Assembly (NCBI GenBank): GCA_016932295.1
Contig: JAFGDC010000250.1
Coordinates: forward strand, 1-5,480
Direction: 5' to 3'
Length of the DNA stretch: 5,480 nucleotides
Source: a candidate division CSSED10-310 bacterium
GTDB taxonomy: Bacteria > CSSED10-310 > JAFGDC01
Made by a program: the position numbers and the translations under genes. The notes beneath the pieces were generated by a model. It ran no database searches. It worked only from the letters and a program-made list of their open reading frames with translations, and had not been told where the DNA came from. Shown here piece after piece: positions 1 through 4,836 of the stretch. Positions within the stretch are counted from its first letter, which is position 1; the number at the start of each line of letters is the position of its first letter.

Positions 1-1
1 C

Positions 2-46
2 AACAACAAGAACATAGAGGCATTTCAGAGGGAGCTGAGCCGCTGA
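2..46 (+). CDS. C-terminal end of an unidentified upstream gene (partial)
   Basis: One frame is open from the left edge to a TGA at 44-46 and would encode the last 14 residues, NNKNIEAFQRELSR. The tail is polar and helical in character, but too short to assign to a family. A second frame stays open from base 1 to a TGA at 139-141. That reading runs through a good promoter and gives an unlikely composition, so the shorter tail is preferred. The call rests only on an open frame at the edge. Confidence 0.3.
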   Translation, partial: NNKNIEAFQRELSR

Positions 47-76
47 GGGCGGTGTCGAGGATCACCGGCAGGCGCG

Positions 77-103
77 TGAAAAGAAACTCCTTTACACTTT
101 TCA
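77..103. repeat. Inverted repeat bracketing the -35 box, possible operator
   Basis: TGAAAAG at 77-83 and CTTTTCA at 97-103 are perfect 7-base inverted arms. Their centres are 20 bases apart, about two helical turns. The 13 bases between them contain the -35 hexamer at 91-96. The geometry suits a dimeric regulator bound over the promoter, but the arms are A/T-rich and could be chance. They could also form a hairpin in a transcript reading in from upstream. Confidence 0.3.
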
Positions 104-119
104 AGCCCTTCATTATGAT
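91..119 (+). promoter_or_regulatory. Sigma70-type promoter for the zapB-zapA operon
   Basis: TTTACA at 91-96 matches the -35 consensus at five of six positions. TATGAT at 114-119 matches the -10 consensus at five of six. The spacer between them is exactly 17 bases. The predicted transcription start is near 126, giving a short leader of about 34 bases before the first ATG at 160. This is the best promoter visible in the window and sits where the division operon needs one. Confidence 0.7.
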
Positions 120-159
120 GGCACCGTGTGTGGGCTTATGAACGTGGCGCCAACTATTT

Positions 160-483
160 ATGACTGAGGAAATGGACCGACAGATGAATACAAGCATTAT
201 GGATCGCCTGCAGGAAAAAATTATGGGGCTGATCGAAGCGGTCAGTACATTGAAGAAAGAAAATACAACGTTACAAAGCGAGAAAAATGATCTCCTCGAG
301 CAGAAGCGTCGAATGGAGATGGAACTGAAACAGAAAAGGGAGGAAACGGAAAAGTTACGGGTTTCTCTTCAGCAGTTGGAGAGTGTCCGCATAGAAACCG
401 AAGGTCTCCGTAAGGAGCGCGAACAGGTGCGGGAGAGAATCGAGAAGATTCTCGCCGACCTGGATCGGTCAGGCGTTGTCTGA
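160..483 (+). CDS. zapB: ZapB-like coiled-coil cell-division protein
   Basis: The product has up to 107 residues and is almost entirely charged helix: from about residue 15 to 100 leucine, isoleucine, methionine and valine recur at heptad spacing among Lys, Glu, Gln and Arg. There is no signal peptide, membrane segment or enzyme motif. Known ZapB proteins are short cytoplasmic coiled coils that associate with ZapA and stabilise the FtsZ ring. The assignment rests on the coiled coil plus the position directly before zapA, since coiled coils give weak sequence evidence. The start is uncertain: in-frame ATGs occur at 160, 172, 184 and 199. The one Shine-Dalgarno-like stretch, GAGGAA at 166-171, is too far downstream for the first ATG, abuts the second and lies 12 bases before the third. 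The true protein may therefore begin at 184 with 99 residues. It could be an unrelated small coiled-coil protein. Confidence 0.65.
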   Translation: MTEEMDRQMNTSIMDRLQEKIMGLIEAVSTLKKENTTLQSEKNDLLEQKRRMEMELKQKREETEKLRVSLQQLESVRIETEGLRKEREQVRERIEKILADLDRSGVV

Positions 484-523
484 AAAGAAATGCCGGCCGG
501 AACGTGAGGGAACGCGAAAGGCG

Positions 524-811
524 ATGAGTGGCGTGGATACGGTGCAGGTAACGATTTTCGGCAAGTCCTATACGCTGGTCAGCGAGGGGCGCCCGCAGGT
601 GGTGCAGCGGCTGGCCGCGTTCGTGGACGAGAAAATGCAGGAAATCTCTTCGCAGATCGGCGACAGCGGTATCGGAAATGTCGCCATTCTGGCCGCACTG
701 AATATCGCCAACGACTACTTCAGGATGCGTGATGAACTTGAAAATACGGCCTCGCAGATCGAGCGGCGCAGCAGCGATCTCATCAAGATGATCGATCAGG
801 AATTGACCTGA
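524..811 (+). CDS. zapA: Cell division protein ZapA
   Basis: ZapA is a cytoplasmic protein that binds FtsZ and cross-links its filaments at the division site. From the ATG at 524 the product has 95 residues, usual for the family. Residues 6-18 (TVQVTIFGKSYTL) form the typical N-terminal beta strands. Residues 26-43 fit the helix with the VDEKM core, and 53-66 (VAILAALNIANDYF) are the hallmark segment before the C-terminal coiled coil at about 67-95. The frame extends upstream to a TTG at 476, overlapping zapB. Those 16 extra residues are charged and not ZapA-like, so the ATG 40 bases after the zapB stop is chosen; a GAGGG at 506-510 and an AAAGG at 517-521 are both imperfectly spaced as its ribosome binding site. 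It should be co-transcribed with the coiled-coil gene from the promoter at 91-119. Confidence 0.9.
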   Translation: MSGVDTVQVTIFGKSYTLVSEGRPQVVQRLAAFVDEKMQEISSQIGDSGIGNVAILAALNIANDYFRMRDELENTASQIERRSSDLIKMIDQELT

Positions 812-870
812 GATGACGTGTACCGCCGGGCCGTCTGTAAGCACCGTGCAGCATGATCTGTCGAACCGCG

Positions 871-897
871 GTGGGAGCCTTGTCCTGCTTTTTTTTT
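871..897 (+). terminator. Possible Rho-independent terminator of the zapBA operon
   Basis: GTGGGA at 871-876 can pair with TCCTGC at 883-888 (four Watson-Crick and two G-U pairs) around a 6-base loop. Nine consecutive T residues at 889-897 follow at once. The position 60 bases after the zapA stop and before the 6S promoter is right for a terminator. The stem is short and wobble-rich, so termination may be leaky. The T run might be only a pyrimidine tract. Confidence 0.45.
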
Positions 898-931
898 CCC
901 TGCTGCTGCCGCACATGGTGCTCGCTCGTAG

Positions 932-937
932 TACAAT
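932..937 (+). promoter_or_regulatory. -10 box of the 6S RNA promoter
   Basis: TACAAT at 932-937 matches the -10 consensus at five of six positions. It lies six bases before 944, the first base of the predicted 6S terminal stem, so the transcription start and the RNA boundary agree. No good -35 hexamer is present: the sequence 17-19 bases upstream (around 907-914) is GC-rich and only weakly resembles one. The promoter may be weak or activator-assisted. Confidence 0.6.
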
Positions 938-943
938 GTCGAA

Positions 944-1127
944 GAAAATCCCCTGCGGAGTAGGTGATGCTCGAGCTGAAATTGAGCCAACACTTAGTAA
1001 AAGGGATCCCGGGATAGCGTGCGGAGTGCATGCCTCGTCATCGGGGAAGCGTGAAGCACCCGGCTGGGAACCCACCTGGCTTGCCAGGTTCAATAACGCC
1101 GATCACACGACTCTGGCGGGGGATTTC
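944..1127 (+). ncRNA. ssrS: 6S RNA
   Basis: 6S RNA is a long, nearly double-stranded RNA that mimics an open promoter and sequesters RNA polymerase holoenzyme, mainly in slow growth. The two ends pair: 944-953 with 1118-1127 (one bulge per strand) and 956-961 with 1110-1115, separated by a small internal loop. The apical part matches the proteobacterial RNA: GCATGC at 1028-1033, a CCTCG/CGGGG stem at 1033-1037 and 1042-1046 with a 4-base loop, then GAAGC at 1046-1050. The 3' side of the central region carries the characteristic small hairpin CACCTGGC...GCCAGGTTCAA (perfect arms 1074-1080 and 1083-1089), like the CACCTTGAAC...GGTTCAAGG element of E. coli. The length of 184 nt is almost that of the E. 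coli RNA. The site directly after zapA is also the usual one, although here rny follows rather than the formyltetrahydrofolate cyclo-ligase gene. No U-rich terminator follows, so the 3' end is probably made by processing. Confidence 0.85.
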
Positions 1128-1300
1128 ATCAATCCCTTCACCTTCCGGTTGCAGCTCCATGTCGATCATCCGCCCTCCGCGCCGCCCTCGGCGGCCGGAT
1201 GGCGTAACGGTTCACCAGTGATGAACGGAGACCACGCACAGCGCGGCGCCGCTTAGAGAAATCCGCGGCTTTCCTCTCCTTCACCAGGGAGGATAACGCG
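1128..1300 (+). other. Structured GC-rich leader between 6S RNA and rny
   Basis: No protein gene is supported in these 173 bases. Several inverted repeats are visible: ATCCG 1168-1172 with CGGAT 1196-1200, enclosing a GCCGCC/GGCGGC stem at 1181-1186 and 1190-1195; GTTCA 1210-1214 with TGAAC 1222-1226; and the palindrome GCGGCGCCGC at 1243-1252. None is followed by a T run, so none is an obvious terminator. I see no convincing -35/-10 pair, so rny may be transcribed from the 6S promoter or from an unrecognised one. Confidence 0.5.
1255..1293 (+). promoter_or_regulatory. Alternative hairpins masking or freeing the rny ribosome binding site
   Basis: The rny Shine-Dalgarno AGGGAGGA (1286-1293, seven bases before the GTG) is strong. 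GGGAGGA at 1287-1293 can pair with TCCTCTC at 1272-1278 (six Watson-Crick pairs, one G-U, 8-base loop), which would hide it. The same pyrimidine strand can instead pair upstream: AGAGAAA at 1255-1261 with 1270-1277, leaving one bulged C, which would expose the site. The two folds exclude each other. Both are visible by eye; any regulatory role is inferred. Confidence 0.4.
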
Positions 1301-2872
1301 GTGCCAGATCTCAGTCCTGTAATCTTGTTGGTGATCATCGCCGGCGTCGCTCTCGGCGCCTTTTTCATCGGCTTCATCATCAATAGAAAAGTCAGTCGAA
1401 AAGTACAAGAATCCGCTGAACAAGAAGCCCAGCGCACTCTTACCAAGGCCAAGCGGGATGCCGATTCCATCGTTAAGGAGGCCAAGCTCGAAGCAAAAGA
1501 AAGCTTCTTTTCCATGAAGAGCGAGTTTGAGAAAACCACGCGGGAGCGGCGTGAAGAATTGCAGGCCATGGAAAAACGGTTCCTGCAGCGGGAAGAAAAC
1601 CTGGATAGAAAACTACACCTGCTGGAACAAAAAGATGCCGCCCTGAACCGCAAGAAGGCGGAACTTGACAATCGTGACAGAAAAGTCACCGCCTCGGAGC
1701 GCCAGGTCGAATCGCTGCTCGAGGAACAACAGAAAATGCTCGAGCGGATTTCCGGATTCTCCACCGCTGAGGCCAAGCGCATCCTGATGTCACAGATGGA
1801 GGAAGAAGCAAAGACCGAAGCCGCCGGCACCATCAAGAAGATCATCGAGAACACGAATCTCGAGGCGGAACGAAAAGCCAAGGAAATCGTCAGCACCGCC
1901 ATACAGCGATGCGCTTCAGATTATGTGGCGGAAAGCACCGTGTCCGTCGTGGCGCTGCCGAATGACGAGATGAAGGGCCGGATCATCGGCCGCGAAGGCC
2001 GGAACATCAGGGCTCTCGAACTGGCCACCGGGATCGACCTGATCATCGATGATACGCCGGAAGCGGTCATCTTGTCAGGATTCGATGCCTATCGTCGTGA
2101 AGTGGCCGCGACGGCCTTGAAACGGCTTATCGCCGACGGGAGAATCCACCCCGCCAGAATTGAGGAAATTGTCGACAAGGTCAAAAAGGAAATGGATGCA
2201 TCGGTCCGTGAGGTGGGCGAACAGGTGGCTTTCGAGACCGGAGTGCACGGACTCCATGGCGATGTGATCCGCCTGCTGGGTCGCCTCAAGTATCGCTACA
2301 GTTACGCACAGAATGTCTTGCAGCACTCCCGGGAAGTCGCCTTCCTGTGCGGGATGATGGCTGAAGAGTTGGGAGTGAACGCCAAGATGGCCAGGCGTGC
2401 CGGACTCCTCCACGATATCGGCAAGGCAGTGGACCACGAGGTCGAAGGCAACCATGCCAAGATCGGCGCTGAACTCCTTCGCAAGCTCAATGAGTCCGAG
2501 GACGTGGTGCACGCCGTGGGCGCGCATCACAACGACGTGACTCCGCAGTCCATCGAAGCGGTCCTGGTCCAATCAGCCGATGCACTCTCCGCCGCTCGTC
2601 CGGGTGCCAGGCGGGAGATTCTCGAGACCTACATCAAACGCCTCCAAAAACTCGAAGCCATTGCCGATTCCTTCAAGGGAGTAGACAAATCCTATGCCAT
2701 CCAGGCCGGCCGCGAGGTGCGCATCATCGTCAAGCCAGACGATATCAACGATGCCGAGATGCTCATGCTGGCCAGGGATGTGGCAAAGAAGGTCGAAAGC
2801 GAACTGGAATACCCGGGGGAAATCAAGGTGACCTTGATCCGTGAGACCAGGACAGTCGAGTATGCCCGTTGA
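1301..2872 (+). CDS. rny: Ribonuclease Y
   Basis: RNase Y is a membrane-anchored endoribonuclease that starts mRNA decay and processes structured RNAs. The product has 523 residues, close to the roughly 520 of B. subtilis RNase Y. Residues 5-27 form an N-terminal membrane helix. A long charged coiled coil covers about 30-200. The KH RNA-binding domain has its GxxG loop in [11 protein letters not shown] at 227-237. The HD phosphohydrolase domain has [12 protein letters not shown] at 369-380, with His371-Asp372 as the metal-binding pair, and AHH at 408-410. The C-terminal segment (about 464-523) is also family-typical. All expected domains are intact. The GTG start is favoured by a strong Shine-Dalgarno seven bases upstream and because the membrane helix follows at once. 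The gene overlaps xseB by 11 bases and is the first of a five-gene cluster. Confidence 0.97.
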   Translation: MPDLSPVILLVIIAGVALGAFFIGFIINRKVSRKVQESAEQEAQRTLTKAKRDADSIVKEAKLEAKESFFSMKSEFEKTTRERREELQAMEKRFLQREENLDRKLHLLEQKDAALNRKKAELDNRDRKVTASERQVESLLEEQQKMLERISGFSTAEAKRILMSQMEEEAKTEAAGTIKKIIENTNLEAERKAKEIVSTAIQRCASDYVAESTVSVVALPNDEMKGRIIGREGRNIRALELATGIDLIIDDTPEAVILSGFDAYRREVAATALKRLIADGRIHPARIEEIVDKVKKEMDASVREVGEQVAFETGVHGLHGDVIRLLGRLKYRYSYAQNVLQHSREVAFLCGMMAEELGVNAKMARRAGLLHDIGKAVDHEVEGNHAKIGAELLRKLNESEDVVHAVGAHHNDVTPQSIEAVLVQSADALSAARPGARREILETYIKRLQKLEAIADSFKGVDKSYAIQAGREVRIIVKPDDINDAEMLMLARDVAKKVESELEYPGEIKVTLIRETRTVEYAR

Positions 2873-3110
2873 TACACCATTGCCGGATCACGACGTTTCC
2901 TTCGAGACAGGCCTTGAGCGGCTCAGGGAAACAGTGCGGCGCCTGGAAACCGCCAGCCCGTCCCTGACTGAACGCATGACGCTGGTCCTGGAGGCGTTGC
3001 GATTGTACACAGCGCTCTCCGCCAGGATCAGCGGCCCGATGGGAGGGCTTGAACAACTCCGCCGCCGCGAGGAAGGGTTCCAGAGCGAACCATTTACTCC
3101 GGAAGCGTGA
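2862..3110 (+). CDS. xseB: Exodeoxyribonuclease VII small subunit, divergent
   Basis: Exonuclease VII degrades single-stranded DNA from both ends; several small XseB helical hairpins bind each large XseA subunit. This 82-residue product has the usual size and the opening family signature, [17 protein letters not shown] at 13-29 followed by a turn and SLTERM at 34-39, giving two helices. The second half departs from the norm: the usual YE-G segment and the later L--AE pattern are replaced by [17 protein letters not shown] (42-58). The identification therefore depends partly on context, since xseB commonly lies near tlyA, nadK and recN. The ATG at 2862 lies inside the last codons of rny (11-base overlap), and a CCAGGA about ten bases upstream could be its ribosome site. 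An in-frame GTG at 2841 would add seven unconserved residues. No xseA is present in the window. Confidence 0.7.
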   Translation: MPVDTPLPDHDVSFETGLERLRETVRRLETASPSLTERMTLVLEALRLYTALSARISGPMGGLEQLRRREEGFQSEPFTPEA

Positions 3111-3112
3111 AT

Positions 3113-3137
3113 CCGGCGACGAGACATCGATCGCCGG
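3113..3137 (+). repeat. Strong intercistronic hairpin between xseB and tlyA
   Basis: CCGGCGA at 3113-3119 pairs perfectly with TCGCCGG at 3131-3137. Inside it CGA (3120-3122) pairs with TCG (3127-3129) around a GACA loop, with A3130 bulged. This gives a ten-pair, GC-rich hairpin starting two bases after the xseB stop. No T run follows, so it is not a classical terminator. A role in mRNA stability or processing is possible, or in limiting read-through into tlyA. Confidence 0.6.
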
Positions 3138-3163
3138 GAAGCATGAGGTTTATAGGTCCAGGC

Positions 3164-3170
3164 AAGGGAG
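3164..3170 (+). promoter_or_regulatory. Ribosome binding site that fixes the tlyA start
   Basis: AAGGGAG at 3164-3170 ends eight bases before the ATG at 3179. In-frame upstream starts exist (GTG 3107, ATG 3143), but neither gives a TlyA-like N-terminus. The ATG at 3179 is followed directly by the S4-domain opening RERLDRRLVASG. Confidence 0.75.
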
Positions 3171-3178
3171 AACAGCCG

Positions 3179-3955
3179 ATGAACGATCGCGAACGTCTCG
3201 ATCGTCGCCTGGTGGCTTCCGGCCGCTTCTCCAGCGGCGAACGGGCCAGGCACGCGATCCGCGCTGGTTGGGTCAGGATCGATGATCGCCCGGTCCTGAA
3301 GCCGGGGATCAAGGTGGCGCCTGATGCGATCATCTCTTGCACGGTTCCTCTCGAGCACTATGTCGGCAGGGGCGGCGCCAAGCTGGCTGCCGCGCTGGAT
3401 GAGTTTTCCATCACGGTGACTGGTGCCGTGGCGCTGGATGTGGGTTCGTCCACCGGTGGATTCACCGAATGTTTGCTCCGCCGTGGGGCGCGCCGTGTGT
3501 ATTGTCTCGACGTGGGGCATGGGCAGATGCATCCCGGACTGGCGGCGGATCCGCGCGTGATCCAACTGGAGGGAGTGAACGCCCGGCATGTCACCGCAGA
3601 TCTGCTGCCGGAGAAGGCCACCCTGTGTACGGTGGATGTGTCGTTCATTTCCGTGCGACTGGTGCTGGAACCCGTTGCCATGTTGCTCGCTCCCGGAGCC
3701 GATCTGGTCGTGTTGGTCAAACCCCAGTTCGAGGTCGGTCGAGGGCGTCTCGGCAAGGGGGGCATCGTCCGGGACCCGGAATCGATCCGCCGGGCGGTGC
3801 GGGATGTCATCAGCAGTGCGGCTTCCCTTCCCTTTGCCGCGGTCCGGGTTTATCCTTGTCCGATATTAGGTGGAGACGGTAACCGGGAGGTCTTTATCCA
3901 CTTTTCCGGGACGGTCACCGCCGGCGCCCTTGACGAGGCACTCGTATGCTTATGA
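3179..3955 (+). CDS. tlyA: TlyA family rRNA (cytidine-2'-O)-methyltransferase
   Basis: TlyA proteins transfer a methyl group from S-adenosylmethionine to the 2'-O of cytidines in 23S rRNA, and in some members also 16S rRNA. Many are annotated as hemolysins for historical reasons. The 258-residue product has an N-terminal S4 RNA-binding domain (about 4-60, RERLDRRLVASG to the KPG turn at 41-43), a short linker with YVGRGGAKL at 61-69, then an FtsJ-type Rossmann methyltransferase domain. Motif I is ALDVGSSTGGF at 85-95. The K-D-K-E tetrad appears intact as Lys68, Asp153 (VDVSFIS), Lys181 (VKPQFE) and Glu237 (NREVFIHF). These lie one residue from the numbering I recall for the Mycobacterium tuberculosis enzyme. 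There is no signal peptide or membrane segment, so it should be cytoplasmic. It starts 68 bases after xseB and overlaps nadK by 10 bases. Whether it modifies one or both subunits cannot be told from sequence alone. Confidence 0.93.
   Translation: MNDRERLDRRLVASGRFSSGERARHAIRAGWVRIDDRPVLKPGIKVAPDAIISCTVPLEHYVGRGGAKLAAALDEFSITVTGAVALDVGSSTGGFTECLLRRGARRVYCLDVGHGQMHPGLAADPRVIQLEGVNARHVTADLLPEKATLCTVDVSFISVRLVLEPVAMLLAPGADLVVLVKPQFEVGRGRLGKGGIVRDPESIRRAVRDVISSAASLPFAAVRVYPCPILGGDGNREVFIHFSGTVTAGALDEALVCL
3935..3938 (+). promoter_or_regulatory. Ribosome binding site favouring the upstream nadK ATG
   Basis: GAGG at 3935-3938, inside the end of tlyA, is seven bases before the ATG at 3946 and thirteen before the in-frame ATG at 3952. 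Spacing favours 3946. The ATG at 3952 overlaps the tlyA stop as ATGA and remains possible through coupled translation. Confidence 0.5.
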
Positions 3956-4827
3956 ACAAGAAGGACTGTTTCAAACGGATCGGAATCATTGCCAAACCGC
4001 ATGTCACCCATGCCCGTCGTACGGTTGCCGAGTTGCTCGTCTGGCTGCGCGGTCATGAATTCGATACCATCATGGACGAGGCGACGGCCGCCCTCGTGGA
4101 TAACGGCGCCAGTTGCAGCCGGGATGAAATCATCGAGCGTGTCGACATGATCATCGTACTGGGTGGTGACGGAACCCTCCTTTCAGTCGCCAGGAGGAGC
4201 CACCAGCGGCAGATCCCCCTGCTTGCGGTGAACCTGGGCGGCTTGGGATTCCTCACTGCCATCACCCTGAAGGAACTCTATCCCGCCCTCGAGGCGATCT
4301 GCGCAGGCGCGTATACAGTGTCCCGGAGGATGCTGCTGGAGATGAGCATCATCAGGTCCGGCAAGGTGATTGCAACCAACTGTGCCCTCAATGATGTCGT
4401 GATAAACAAGGCGGCACTGGCTCGCATCATCGATCTGGAAACGTACGTGGATGAAAAGCTCATGACGGTCTACAAGGCGGATGGTCTTATCATCGCCACT
4501 CCGACCGGATCGACCGCGTACGCCCTCTCCGCCGGCGGGCCTATCCTCGAACCCACCATGGCGGCCCTCATCCTGGCGCCCATCTGCCCGCATACGCTGA
4601 CACAGCGCCCGTTGGTGGTGTCCGACGCGGTCACCGTCGATGTGATACTAAAATCCCGCTACCGCGAGGAAGTGACCGTCACGCTCGACGGCCAGGTCGG
4701 ACATTCCCTGCAGTATGCCGATGTCGTGACGGTGAAAAAGGCCCGACTCACTGTTCCCCTGATCCAATATCCGACCCAGAACTTTTTCCATGTGCTAAGG
4801 ACCAAGCTCAAGTGGGGTACCCGATAG
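3946..4827 (+). CDS. nadK: NAD kinase
   Basis: NAD kinase phosphorylates the 2'-OH of the adenosine ribose of NAD using ATP or polyphosphate, supplying the cell's NADP. The product has 293 residues, normal for bacteria, and is cytoplasmic. The catalytic GGDGT motif is at 73-77 within IIVLGGDGTLL. NLGGLGFL follows at 96-103, the conserved ND pair is at 149-150 (ALNDVVI), and the nucleotide-binding segment DGLIIATPTGSTAYALSAGG lies at 179-198. Next come PICPHTLTQRPLV at 212-224 and the C-terminal beta segment with the LDGQ motif at 247-250. The C-terminus FHVLRTKLKWG is family-typical. All expected motifs are intact. It overlaps tlyA by 10 bases and recN begins 9 bases after it, so the three are probably translated from one mRNA. 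NadK beside RecN is a common arrangement in many bacteria. Confidence 0.97.
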   Translation: MLMNKKDCFKRIGIIAKPHVTHARRTVAELLVWLRGHEFDTIMDEATAALVDNGASCSRDEIIERVDMIIVLGGDGTLLSVARRSHQRQIPLLAVNLGGLGFLTAITLKELYPALEAICAGAYTVSRRMLLEMSIIRSGKVIATNCALNDVVINKAALARIIDLETYVDEKLMTVYKADGLIIATPTGSTAYALSAGGPILEPTMAALILAPICPHTLTQRPLVVSDAVTVDVILKSRYREEVTVTLDGQVGHSLQYADVVTVKKARLTVPLIQYPTQNFFHVLRTKLKWGTR

Positions 4828-4836
4828 GAGGATGCC

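Noticed and set aside
138..167. Tiny leader reading frame ATG to TGA (MNVAPTIYD) overlapping the zapB start, next to the palindrome TGGCGCCA at 145-152.
   Set aside because: No ribosome site, no run of a single regulatory amino acid and no terminator after it, so an attenuator peptide is not supported. Frames this short are common by chance.
476..523. TTG start that would lengthen ZapA by 16 residues and overlap zapB.
   Set aside because: The extra residues are charged and unlike ZapA N-termini. The ATG at 524 gives the normal family length.
242..1093. Long open frame of 283 codons on the - strand.
   Set aside because: It is antisense to zapB, zapA and most of the 6S RNA, with low-complexity Arg/Ser/Pro content typical of a shadow frame.
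813..1256. Open frame of 147 codons on the + strand, with a hydrophobic stretch resembling a signal peptide.
   Set aside because: It runs through the T run, the 6S promoter and the whole 6S RNA. The hydrophobic stretch comes from the pyrimidine tract, the start lacks a convincing ribosome site, and the rest resembles no family.
1138..1902. Open frame of 254 codons on the - strand over the start of rny.
   Set aside because: Its Ser/Arg/Phe-rich product is what the coiled-coil codons of rny give when read backwards. The sense-strand gene is certain.
3107..3178. Upstream GTG (3107) and ATG (3143) starts for tlyA.
   Set aside because: They would add residues encoded by the intercistronic hairpin and ribosome site. 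The ATG at 3179 has the well-spaced AAGGGAG and an immediate S4-domain start.
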